This document shows positions 8,573 through 16,287 of a DNA stretch of 64,000 nt, piece by piece. A program made the translations under genes and the position numbers. Source of the DNA: Corallibacter vietnamensis (GTDB lineage: Bacteria > Bacteroidota > Bacteroidia > Flavobacteriales > Flavobacteriaceae); the NCBI RefSeq assembly GCF_039537875.1, contig NZ_BAABBI010000001.1, forward strand, positions 1,240,001 to 1,304,000. Reading direction: 5' to 3'. Below the pieces are notes generated by a model. The model did no database searches and was not told where the DNA came from. It saw only the letters and a program-made list of their open reading frames with translations. How positions within the stretch are numbered: position 1 is the first letter of the stretch; every line of letters begins with the position of its first letter.

Positions 8573-10204
8573 TTACATCATACCCGGCATTCCGCCACCA
8601 CCCATTGGAGGCATTGCAGGAGCGTCTTCTTTAATGTCAATTAAAGCACACTCGGTAGTTAAAATCATACCAGCAACAGAGGCAGCATTTTCTAAAGCAA
8701 TACGTGTTACTTTTTTAGGGTCAATAATACCAGCTTTAAGCATATCTACATATTCTTCAGATTTTGCATCGTAACCAAAGTCTTTTTTACCTTCAAGTAC
8801 TTTGTTTATTACCACAGAGCCTTCGCCACCAGCATTTTCAACAATTGTACGTAAAGGTGCTTCAATAGCTTTGTTTACAATTTGTACACCAGTAGTTTCA
8901 TCTAAATTAACAGTTTCAAGTTTTGCTAATACTGCTTTAGCTCTTACTAGTGCAACACCTCCACCGGCAACAATACCTTCTTCAACAGCAGCACGAGTTG
9001 CATGTAAAGCATCATCAACACGGTCTTTTTTCTCTTTCATTTCAACTTCAGAAGCAGCACCAACATAAAGTACTGCAACACCACCAGCTAATTTAGCTAA
9101 ACGTTCTTGAAGTTTTTCTTTATCATAATCTGAAGTAGTGGTTTCTATTTGTGCCTTAATTTGATTTACACGTGCTTTAATAGCTTCGGCATCACCATTA
9201 CCATTTACAATTGTAGTATTGTCTTTATCAACAGTTACTGTTTCAGCAGTTCCTAACATTGATAAATCAGCGTTTTCTAAAGTAAATCCTCTTTCTTCAG
9301 AAATTACTGTTCCGCCAGTTAAAATAGCTATATCTTCAAGCATAGCTTTACGTCTGTCTCCAAATCCTGGAGCTTTTACAGCAGCAATTTTTAAACCGCC
9401 ACGTAATTTATTAACTACTAAAGTAGCTAAAGCTTGCCCATCAACATCTTCTGCAATGATTAATAACGGACGACCAGATTGTGCAACTGGCTCTAATATT
9501 GGAAGAATTTCTTGTAAGTTTGAAATCTTTTTATCAAATAATAAAATGTACGGATTTTCTAAATCTGCAATCATTTTATCAGAATCTGTTACAAAATAAG
9601 GTGATAAATACCCTCTGTCAAACTGCATACCTTCAACAACATCAACATAGGTATCCATGCCTTTGGCTTCTTCAACAGTAATAACACCTTCTTTACCAAC
9701 TTTTTCAAAAGCTTGAGAGATTAATTCTCCAATAGTGTCATCATTATTTGCAGAAATTGCAGCAACTTGTTTTATTTTTTCAGAAGAGTTGCCAACTTTT
9801 TGGGCTTGATTTTCTAAATCTGCAGTAATCGCTTCAACAGCTTTATCAATACCGCGTTTTAAATCCATTGGGTTAGCACCAGAAGCTACGTTTTTTAAGC
9901 CTTCTTTAACAATAGCTTGAGCTAAAACGGTAGCAGTAGTTGTACCATCACCAGCTAAATCATTGGTTTTGCTTGCTACTTCTTTTACCATTTGCGCACC
10001 CATGTTTTCATGAGCATCTTCTAACTCAACTTCTTTTGCTACTGATACACCATCTTTAGTAATGTGAGGTGCGCCAAAGCTTTTAGAAATTATTACGTTA
10101 CGCCCTTTTGGGCCTAATGTTACTTTTACTGCATTTGCTAATGCATCTACACCGCGTTTTAAACCATCGCGAGCTTCAATGTCAAATTTTATATCTTTTG
10201 CCAT
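8573..10204 (-). CDS. groL: Chaperonin GroEL (Hsp60)
   Basis: This 543-aa cytosolic chaperonin forms the double-ring folding chamber capped by GroES. Family signatures are complete: the N-terminal KDIKFDIEARDGL segment, GDGTTTATVLAQAIV for ATP binding, and the Gly/Met-rich tail PPMGGGGMPGMM. The length is normal for the family. It is the second gene of a groES-groEL operon with a 58-base gap, probably driven by the sigma-54-like promoter upstream of groES. The + strand frames that run through it are antisense and are not genes. Confidence 0.98.
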   Translation of the reverse strand: MAKDIKFDIEARDGLKRGVDALANAVKVTLGPKGRNVIISKSFGAPHITKDGVSVAKEVELEDAHENMGAQMVKEVASKTNDLAGDGTTTATVLAQAIVKEGLKNVASGANPMDLKRGIDKAVEAITADLENQAQKVGNSSEKIKQVAAISANNDDTIGELISQAFEKVGKEGVITVEEAKGMDTYVDVVEGMQFDRGYLSPYFVTDSDKMIADLENPYILLFDKKISNLQEILPILEPVAQSGRPLLIIAEDVDGQALATLVVNKLRGGLKIAAVKAPGFGDRRKAMLEDIAILTGGTVISEERGFTLENADLSMLGTAETVTVDKDNTTIVNGNGDAEAIKARVNQIKAQIETTTSDYDKEKLQERLAKLAGGVAVLYVGAASEVEMKEKKDRVDDALHATRAAVEEGIVAGGGVALVRAKAVLAKLETVNLDETTGVQIVNKAIEAPLRTIVENAGGEGSVVINKVLEGKKDFGYDAKSEEYVDMLKAGIIDPKKVTRIALENAASVAGMILTTECALIDIKEDAPAMPPMGGGGMPGMM

Positions 10205-10262
10205 AATTGTTTTTTTATTTTTTTAGTTGAATTGTTATAATTCTAAATAGATTAATAATGAA

Positions 10263-10538
10263 TTAAACGATTGCTAAAATATCACTCTCACGCATGATTA
10301 AGTAATCTTTGCCTTCAAGTTTTAGCTCTGTTCCAGAGTATTTTCCGTAAAGTACTTTGTCACCAACTTTTACAGTCATTGGTTCATCTTTAGTGCCCTT
10401 ACCAATTGCCACCACATTTCCTTGTTGTGGTTTTTCTTTGGCGTTGTCAGGAATAATAATACCAGAAGCTGTTTTAGTTTCAGCTTCAATAGGTTCTATA
10501 AGAACTCTATCTGCTAAAGGTTTAATGTTTAATGCCAT
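10263..10538 (-). CDS. groS: Co-chaperonin GroES
   Basis: This 91-aa co-chaperonin forms the heptameric lid of the GroEL chamber. It shows the usual N-terminal PLADRVLIEP strand, the mobile loop region (AETKTASGIIIPD) and a conserved C-terminal hairpin (LIMRESDILAIV). The length is close to the family norm of about 95 residues. It is the first gene of the operon with groEL. The start is the ATG before ALNIKPLADRV, about 30 bases downstream of the predicted transcription start of a -24/-12 promoter. Confidence 0.98.
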   Translation of the reverse strand: MALNIKPLADRVLIEPIEAETKTASGIIIPDNAKEKPQQGNVVAIGKGTKDEPMTVKVGDKVLYGKYSGTELKLEGKDYLIMRESDILAIV

Positions 10539-10578
10539 ATTTTTAATGTTTTTAGTTTAATAATTATGTTTGCTTTTA

Positions 10579-10595
10579 TGCTAAAAATGTGCCAA
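10579..10595 (-). promoter_or_regulatory. Sigma-54-like (-24/-12) promoter of groES-groEL
   Basis: Read on the minus strand, TTGGCAC is followed by ATTTT and TAGCA. The GG and GC doublets are 12 bases apart, exactly the sigma-54 spacing, and TGGCAC is a perfect -24 element. The -12 element has one mismatch to TTGCA. The groES ATG lies about 40 bases downstream. A sigma-54 activator gene lies 2 kb away in the window. The call is made by eye. Confidence 0.55.
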
Positions 10596-10603
10596 TACAT
10601 ACC

Positions 10604-10629
10604 AACTGACAAATTTTCATTTGTTAGTT
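10604..10629. promoter_or_regulatory. Inverted repeat upstream of the groES promoter
   Basis: AACTGACAAAT and ATTTGTTAGTT form an 11-bp inverted repeat (one G-T wobble) with a four-base spacer. It sits directly upstream of the -24 element, where an activator or repressor could bind. It does not match CIRCE. Confidence 0.4.
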
Positions 10630-10642
10630 TTTGGGTACAAAA

Positions 10643-10665
10643 AAGGCCAACATATTGTTGGCCTT
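10643..10665 (-). terminator. Terminator of the miaB-secG operon
   Basis: An AAGGCCAACA / TGTTGGCCTT stem has a three-base loop and is followed on the minus strand by a run of T. It lies 25 bases beyond the secG stop and separates this operon from groES. Confidence 0.85.
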
Positions 10666-10689
10666 ATAATGTTTTTTAGTAAAATGAAA

Positions 10690-11049
10690 TTATTGAACAG
10701 AATCTGTAGTAGTTTCTGTTGTATTATCATTTGTTGTTGCGGCTGGAGCTGGTGTAACAGGTTGTTGTGTAGTAACATCTGAATCTAATACTTTAGACTC
10801 TGTGTTTCCAGGACCTCTGTTTATAGCAACATTTGAAAGTAAAATTAGGGCTAACATAATTGTAGCTAGCGTCCAAGTACTTTTGTCTAAAAAGTCGGTT
10901 GTTTTTTTAACACCACCTAATTGTTGTGTGCCGCCACCGCCAAATGATGATGATAACCCGCCACCTTTTGGATTTTGTACCATTATAACTACAACTAATA
11001 AAAATGCTACGACTATAATTAGCGCTAAAAATATTGTAAACGTACTCAT
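10690..11049 (-). CDS. secG: Preprotein translocase subunit SecG
   Basis: This 119-aa membrane protein is the small accessory subunit of the SecYEG translocon. Two hydrophobic helices (about 4-25 and 57-77) flank the conserved cytoplasmic loop with VQNPKGGGLSSSFGGGG. The C-terminal Thr/Pro-rich tail is typical of Bacteroidota SecG. It is the last gene of a five-gene minus-strand operon, and its ATG overlaps the stop of the preceding gene by one base. A strong hairpin follows it. Confidence 0.95.
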   Translation of the reverse strand: MSTFTIFLALIIVVAFLLVVVIMVQNPKGGGLSSSFGGGGTQQLGGVKKTTDFLDKSTWTLATIMLALILLSNVAINRGPGNTESKVLDSDVTTQQPVTPAPAATTNDNTTETTTDSVQ

Positions 11050-11972
11050 TACTTTTTGTTATTTTGTTCTTGCAATTGTTTTATTGCTTTAATTTGGTCT
11101 GCAAAGAAACCACTTTTTTCTGGATATTTCAAACTTAAAATGTTGTAAGATTGAATTGCTTTTTTATAATTTTTTTGTTCTAGGTAAATTCTAGCTAACG
11201 TTTCGGTCATTAATGATTCTGGTTGAATCATTTGTTCTTCAGCTAAATTGGTGTTTTTGCCAGAACTTTTCTCCGGAACAAGCTTTGGGTTTTTGGAGAT
11301 AAATTTTTCAATAAGATCAAACTTTTTCTTGCGTTCGTCTTGAGAATTATCTTTTGAAACATCTTGTGAGCTTGTGTCTTTTTGACTGCTCTCTCTGTCA
11401 ATAGGTGTAAAGCGAGTTAATTTTAACCACTCATTAAAAGAGTGTGTTTCACTATTATTAAATTCTAGTGGAGCACCTAAATTTAAAACTGTTTCAGGGT
11501 TTTCAGTTTGAGTGGTATTGCTTTCAGTTTCAGTATTGCTGTCTGCAATATCAGATTGTTTAATTTTTGGTTGAAACAGTTTAGGATCTAAAACTCCTGT
11601 GGTGTCTTTTATTTGTTTTTTTAATGTGTCATCAATTGTAACACTTTTATTTACAGATAGGTCTTCAATATCAACGGTTATATCTTTAACGTGTTCAGAG
11701 TGTTGTTTTATATATTGTGATATTTCGTTTTGTAAAAAAGCATCTGATGTAATGAAATCAAACAAAATGCTTCTATCTGTGGTGTAAGCAGCCGTTGTTT
11801 TTAACGCTTGGTTGTACTTAAAGTTTTGATTGTTTTTTAGCCCTTTTAAAAAAATAGCTCTGGCAGATTGAAAATAAGGAAATGTATCAATGATATCTTT
11901 TAAGTCATTAGTTTGTTCACTATTGATGTCTCCTGGATTTTGTAAAATATGCGTAAAAACGTCTTTATTCAT
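11049..11972 (-). CDS. Conserved protein with a C-terminal TPR-like segment
   Basis: I do not recognise a named family for this 307-aa protein. The N-terminal 100 residues are helical and lack a signal peptide, the middle (about 140-240) is polar and probably disordered, and the C-terminus (about 255-300) looks like one or two tetratricopeptide units (LARIYLEQKNYKKAIQSYN). That suggests a cytoplasmic protein that contacts partners. It lies four bases after lptE and overlaps secG by one base, so its role may be tied to envelope biogenesis. That link is inference from position only. Confidence 0.7.
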   Translation of the reverse strand: MNKDVFTHILQNPGDINSEQTNDLKDIIDTFPYFQSARAIFLKGLKNNQNFKYNQALKTTAAYTTDRSILFDFITSDAFLQNEISQYIKQHSEHVKDITVDIEDLSVNKSVTIDDTLKKQIKDTTGVLDPKLFQPKIKQSDIADSNTETESNTTQTENPETVLNLGAPLEFNNSETHSFNEWLKLTRFTPIDRESSQKDTSSQDVSKDNSQDERKKKFDLIEKFISKNPKLVPEKSSGKNTNLAEEQMIQPESLMTETLARIYLEQKNYKKAIQSYNILSLKYPEKSGFFADQIKAIKQLQEQNNKK

Positions 11973-11976
11973 ATGT

Positions 11977-12483
11977 TTACCATTTAGCTAATGAGGCGTT
12001 AAAAATATCTTGCGTAATGCGCTCAAATATTTCAGCATAAGCAGCATCTCTTTGAGTTCCTAATAATTGCTGGTTGCCATCATAATCAAAAAAATGAGAA
12101 AACTTTTGCTCAAAGTTGTCTTCGTCATTTTTAGTGTTATAGAACCTGACATTAATGCTTACGGTAAGTCTGTTTTGTGCAGCTGTATTGTTTGCAGTTG
12201 CTGTAGTGGGCGATATTCTATATTCAACAATTTCACCTTCATAAATGATATCACCGTTAGATTTTACTAAATCAAGATTGGTTTGATTTAGTAATAATTC
12301 TGTTAAGGCATTAGTAAAATCTCTGTCTAATCCTGGTTCAACTAAAATGGCATTATTTTGAAAATAATTGACTTGAAAAGTTTTTGTGTCTGGAGAAATA
12401 GAAGCTCCTGTAAAAGAATAAAAGCCACACGATACTACTGTGGTTAATACAATAATTGATAGGGCGTATTTTAATAGTTTCAT
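11977..12483 (-). CDS. lptE: LPS-assembly lipoprotein LptE
   Basis: This 168-aa protein has a signal peptide ending in a lipobox (VVSC, Cys about 19), followed by GFYSFTGASI, which is typical of Bacteroidota LptE. LptE plugs the LptD barrel in the outer membrane and helps place lipopolysaccharide on the surface. The remaining alternation of short strands and two helices fits the family and its length. It is third in the operon, seven bases after the sigma-54 activator gene. No lptD is in the window. The call is by family pattern and operon position. Confidence 0.85.
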   Translation of the reverse strand: MKLLKYALSIIVLTTVVSCGFYSFTGASISPDTKTFQVNYFQNNAILVEPGLDRDFTNALTELLLNQTNLDLVKSNGDIIYEGEIVEYRISPTTATANNTAAQNRLTVSINVRFYNTKNDEDNFEQKFSHFFDYDGNQQLLGTQRDAAYAEIFERITQDIFNASLAKW

Positions 12484-12490
12484 AGTGTGA

Positions 12491-13750
12491 TTATAAATCG
12501 TATTGCTTTATTTTTCTATATAAGGTTCTTTCGCTAATTCCTAATTCTTGTGCGGCTAGTTTTCGCTTTCCTTGATGACGTTCTAGTGATTTTTTTATTA
12601 GTTCTAATTCTTTGTCTTGTAAAGATAGTGTTTCTTCTTCTTCAATTTCTTCAGCAAAATGATACTTATCTTGCATGTTTTCAATAGGAAGCTCATCATT
12701 TGATGTTTTTTCAGGAATGGAAAGCACTTCTAAGTCTTCAATAGTAGCATCTTCTTCATCGTCGTTGCCGTATATTTTTTGAATTAAGCTTTCATTGTCT
12801 TTTGTAACTTCAGAAACGTTGCCGTTTTTCATTAACTCCATGGTGAGTTTTTTAAGGTCGTTTAAGTCACTTTTCATGTCAAATAATACCTTATATAAAA
12901 TTTCACGTTCACTGCTAAAATCGCTATCAGATTTTGTATTGTTTACAATGGCAGGTAAATTGTTTCCTGTGTCTGGTAAATATTGACGTAATGTTTCCAG
13001 GGTAATAGTTCTGTTTTGTTCTAATACAGATATTTGCTCTGCAACGTTTCGTAGTTGACGAATATTACCATTCCAGCGATATTTTAATAAAAGATTAACG
13101 GCATCATCAGCTAGTTTGATGGTTGGCATCTTGTATTTTAAAGCAAAGTCACTTGAGAATTTTCTAAATAATAAGTGAATGTCTTCTTTTCTATCTCGTA
13201 ATGGTGGAATGTTTATTTCTACCGTGCTTAATCTGTAATATAAATCTTCACGGAATTTTTCTTTTTTAATCGCTTCAAACATGTTTACGTTTGTAGCTGC
13301 TACAATACGTACATTGGTTTTTTGTACTTTACTACTTCCAACCTTTATGAATTCGCCATTTTCTAATACACGTAATAAACGTACTTGCGTTGTTAATGGT
13401 AATTCACCAACTTCATCTAAAAAAATGGTGCCGCCATCGGCTACTTCAAAATAGCCAGAACGCGTTTGTGTAGCACCTGTAAAAGCGCCTTTTTCATGAC
13501 CAAATAATTCACTATCTATAGTGCCTTCTGGAATTGCACCACAGTTTACAGCAATATATTTTCCATGCTTTCTGTGTGATAACGAATGTATGATTTTAGG
13601 AATACTTTCTTTACCAACACCGCTTTCTCCAGTAACTAAAACAGAAATGTCTGTTGGAGCGACCTGAATGGCTTTTTCTAAAGCACGATTAAGTTTGGCA
13701 TCATTACCAATAATTTCAAAACGTTGTTTTATAGCTTGAATGGATTCCAT
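12491..13750 (-). CDS. Sigma-54-dependent activator (AAA+ and Fis domains, no receiver)
   Basis: This 419-aa enhancer-binding protein remodels sigma-54 RNA polymerase. The AAA+ domain has Walker A GESGVGKE (41-48), the diagnostic GAFTGA loop (88-93) and a Walker B in GTIFLDEVGEL. A Fis-type helix-turn-helix closes the protein (KLAAQELGISERTLYRKI). The AAA+ domain begins within the first 15 residues, so there is no receiver, PAS or GAF domain. Activity must be set by expression level or by a partner. A central acidic linker (about 280-385) is unusually long. It lies between miaB and lptE with 8 and 7-base gaps. The nearby groES -24/-12 element is a possible target, by inference. Confidence 0.92.
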   Translation of the reverse strand: MESIQAIKQRFEIIGNDAKLNRALEKAIQVAPTDISVLVTGESGVGKESIPKIIHSLSHRKHGKYIAVNCGAIPEGTIDSELFGHEKGAFTGATQTRSGYFEVADGGTIFLDEVGELPLTTQVRLLRVLENGEFIKVGSSKVQKTNVRIVAATNVNMFEAIKKEKFREDLYYRLSTVEINIPPLRDRKEDIHLLFRKFSSDFALKYKMPTIKLADDAVNLLLKYRWNGNIRQLRNVAEQISVLEQNRTITLETLRQYLPDTGNNLPAIVNNTKSDSDFSSEREILYKVLFDMKSDLNDLKKLTMELMKNGNVSEVTKDNESLIQKIYGNDDEEDATIEDLEVLSIPEKTSNDELPIENMQDKYHFAEEIEEEETLSLQDKELELIKKSLERHQGKRKLAAQELGISERTLYRKIKQYDL

Positions 13751-13758
13751 AAATTAAT

Positions 13759-15207
13759 TTAATTATTGTTAGAATATCCTATGGCTTCACCTATAAGCGT
13801 TGCACTTGTACAGTCTGTAACTTTTACATTAACTAAATCGCCTACTTTGTAGTGTTCTTTAGGAAAAACAACTACGCTGTTTTGCTGATTTCTTCCAGAC
13901 CATTGTTGATCTGATTTTTTTGAAGACTTTTCAATAAGTACTTCTACGGTTTTATTTAAAAACTCTTGCGTTCTTGTTTTACTGTGTTCTTGTTGTAGGG
14001 CAACAATTTCAGCAAGACGACGTTTTTTTACAGGCTCTGGAACATCATCTTCCATATTACGACCAGCCATAGTTCCAGGGCGTTCAGAGTACGTAAACAT
14101 ATAACCAAAATGATACTTTACATAGCTCATTAAGCTTAAAGTATCTTGGTGATCTTCTTCAGTTTCAGTTGGGAAACCTGCAATTAAATCTTGACTTATA
14201 GCACAATCTGGAATAATACGACGTATGTTATCTATTAATTCAAAATACTCTTCGCGAGTATGTAAACGATTCATTTCTTTTAGAATACGATTGCTACCGC
14301 TTTGCACTGGTAAATGAATATGATTACAAATATTATGATACGTAGCCATAGTTTCAATAACATCAAGCGTAAGATCTTGCGGATTTGATGTTGAAAAACG
14401 AATACGCATTTTAGGTTGTGCTTTAGCGCATAGCTCCAGTAATTGTGCAAAATTAACGGCAGTTGCTTTTTGAATGTCACTGGCTTTTTTGAAATCTTTT
14501 TTCAATCCGCCGCCATACCATAAATAGCTATCTACATTTTGACCAAGTAGAGTGATTTCTTTAAAACCACGGTTCCATAGGTCGTTTACTTCCTCAAGAA
14601 TACTTTGTGGGTCACGACTTCGCTCTCTTCCTCTTGTAAATGGAACTACGCAAAACGTACACATGTTATCGCAACCACGCGTAATAGATACAAATGCAGT
14701 AACACCATTGGTGTTTAATCTTACCGGAGAAATATCACCATAAGTTTCTTCTTTAGATAGGATAACATTTATAGCATCTCTACCTTCTTCAACTTCAGCT
14801 AAAAGGTTTGGTAAATCTTTGTAGGCATCTGGCCCAACAACCAAGTCTACAATTTTTTCTTCTTCAAGAAATTTGCTTTTTAAACGTTCGGCCATACAGC
14901 CTAAAACACCAACTTTCATTTTTGGGTTGTGAGAACGTTTTACGGCATTATATTTTTCAAGACGTTTACGTACCGTTTGTTCGGCTTTATCGCGAATAGA
15001 GCAGGTGTTAACCAGAACTAAATCGGCATCTTCTAGGTTTTGCGTTGTATTAAAACCTTCATTCGCAAGGATTGAAGCAACAATTTCGCTGTCACTAAAA
15101 TTCATAGAACATCCATAACTTTCTATAAAAAGTTTTCTTTTGTTACCTTCTTTTCCTTCAATAATTAGGTTTTCACCTTGTTTATTTTCGTCAATAATCT
15201 TTTCCAT
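13759..15207 (-). CDS. miaB: tRNA-2-methylthio-N6-dimethylallyladenosine synthase MiaB
   Basis: This 482-aa enzyme is a radical SAM methylthiotransferase that modifies A37 of tRNAs reading UNN codons. The N-terminal MTTase domain has the three cluster cysteines (SYGCSMN, VNTCSI, LGCMAE). The radical SAM motif is RGCDNMCTFC (C-x3-C-x2-C), and a C-terminal TRAM domain ends near IGEAIGYS. The RGCDNMCTFCVVPFTRGRE segment distinguishes MiaB from RimO. It is the first gene of the miaB-EBP-lptE-TPR-secG operon, behind a near-consensus Bacteroidota promoter. Confidence 0.96.
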   Translation of the reverse strand: MEKIIDENKQGENLIIEGKEGNKRKLFIESYGCSMNFSDSEIVASILANEGFNTTQNLEDADLVLVNTCSIRDKAEQTVRKRLEKYNAVKRSHNPKMKVGVLGCMAERLKSKFLEEEKIVDLVVGPDAYKDLPNLLAEVEEGRDAINVILSKEETYGDISPVRLNTNGVTAFVSITRGCDNMCTFCVVPFTRGRERSRDPQSILEEVNDLWNRGFKEITLLGQNVDSYLWYGGGLKKDFKKASDIQKATAVNFAQLLELCAKAQPKMRIRFSTSNPQDLTLDVIETMATYHNICNHIHLPVQSGSNRILKEMNRLHTREEYFELIDNIRRIIPDCAISQDLIAGFPTETEEDHQDTLSLMSYVKYHFGYMFTYSERPGTMAGRNMEDDVPEPVKKRRLAEIVALQQEHSKTRTQEFLNKTVEVLIEKSSKKSDQQWSGRNQQNSVVVFPKEHYKVGDLVNVKVTDCTSATLIGEAIGYSNNN

Positions 15208-15244
15208 AAAATGTACTGAAAACAGTTAGTTGTCAATAAGTGTG

Positions 15245-15277
15245 CAAAGATACAATTTATTTGTGTTTAATGACAAA
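15245..15277 (-). promoter_or_regulatory. Bacteroidota-type promoter of the miaB operon
   Basis: On the minus strand TTTG, a 21-base spacer and TATCTTTG match the consensus TTTG-N(about 20)-TAnnTTTG at every defined position. The predicted start lies roughly 30 bases before the miaB ATG. Confidence 0.65.
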
Positions 15278-15295
15278 GTGACAGTTGATATTGTT

Positions 15296-15327
15296 TTTGA
15301 GTTTTAAAATAATATCTTCTATTTTTA
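15296..15327 (+). promoter_or_regulatory. Probable promoter of the 255-aa membrane protein
   Basis: TTTG, a 20-base spacer, then TATTTTTA give seven of eight matches in the -7 element. The gene starts 28 bases downstream. It is back to back with the miaB promoter. Confidence 0.5.
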
Positions 15328-15354
15328 CGAAATCTAACCAAAACTAAAATATAT

Positions 15355-16122
15355 ATGTTGTCAGAAATTCAATCAAAAATTAATAATGCTCCAAGTTTAG
15401 ACTTTGGCGATATTTTTAACGAGTCTATTCAGTTGTTTAAGAAAAGCTGGTTATATGGCTTTTTGCTGCAAATTTTTGTTATGATTTTAACAAGTCCCTT
15501 TATTATAATTATGTACATGCCAATGTTTGTAGCGGCAATGGCGAGTATTGAAAACGGAGAAACGTTTGATCCGGACTCTATGGATGCATTTTTTGCAGGG
15601 ATGTCTGTTTTATATATGATAGGCTTTTTTGTAGGGATATTAATTATTGCTGTTTTATCGCTAGCATTAAATGCTGGATTGTATAAGGTGTTTAAGAAGC
15701 TAGATTACAATGAAGAAGTAAAAGTACGTGACTTATTTTACTTTTTTAAAGGAAACTATATAGGTAAACTTATTGTGATCATGTTAATTACTATGGGTAT
15801 TTCAATAGTAGCAGCAATTTTATGTTATTTGCCGCTTATATATGCTATGGTTCCTTTGTCATTTTTTATGGTAATATTTGCTTTCAATCCTGATTTAAGT
15901 GTTGGGGATATAGTGAAGCTTAGCTTTATGTTAGGCAATAAAAAGTGGCTAATTACATTTGGGTTACTTGTGGTAAGTTATATTGTAGTTTTTATATTAA
16001 CTATAGTTACTTGCGGATTAGGTTCTCTGTTTTTATCTGCATTTATGTATCATCCAGTTTATCTTATTTACAAAAAGGTAGTTGGGTTTGGTACAGAAAC
16101 AGTAAATAATATTGAAGCATAA
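15355..16122 (+). CDS. Polytopic membrane protein of unknown function
   Basis: This 255-aa protein has about five hydrophobic segments (approximately 35-60, 83-110, 134-165, 170-183 and 200-235). The soluble N-terminus begins MLSEIQSKINNAPSLDFGD. Proteins like this are frequent in flavobacteria and are sometimes named as carotene-cleaving enzymes, but I see no iron-binding histidines or other catalytic residues to support that. It resembles the loosely defined DUF975/DUF4013-type membrane proteins. The gene is transcribed alone, with its own promoter and a hairpin terminator. Confidence 0.75.
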   Translation: MLSEIQSKINNAPSLDFGDIFNESIQLFKKSWLYGFLLQIFVMILTSPFIIIMYMPMFVAAMASIENGETFDPDSMDAFFAGMSVLYMIGFFVGILIIAVLSLALNAGLYKVFKKLDYNEEVKVRDLFYFFKGNYIGKLIVIMLITMGISIVAAILCYLPLIYAMVPLSFFMVIFAFNPDLSVGDIVKLSFMLGNKKWLITFGLLVVSYIVVFILTIVTCGLGSLFLSAFMYHPVYLIYKKVVGFGTETVNNIEA

Positions 16123-16143
16123 ATTTAAAGTGAACATTAGTGA

Positions 16144-16168
16144 TAAAGTCCCGTTTTTAGGGGCTTTA
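16144..16168 (+). terminator. Intrinsic terminator
   Basis: A TAAAGTCCC / GGGGCTTTA stem (one G-U pair) with a seven-base loop is followed by TTTGTTTT. It closes the 255-aa membrane protein transcript. Confidence 0.65.
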
Positions 16169-16260
16169 TTTGTTTTATGAAAATGAGTTGTTTACCGTTG
16201 AAAAATCCTTAAAGAAGCTCCCAAAAAATTAAAAATTAGGAAGAATTCTTTTTTTTCAAC

Positions 16261-16268
16261 TACATTTG
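16261..16268 (+). promoter_or_regulatory. Possible -7 promoter element of topA
   Basis: TACATTTG is a perfect TAnnTTTG about 20 bases before the topA ATG. No good -33 element is visible. Confidence 0.4.
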
Positions 16269-16287
16269 TACCCTTAAAAAATCAAAA

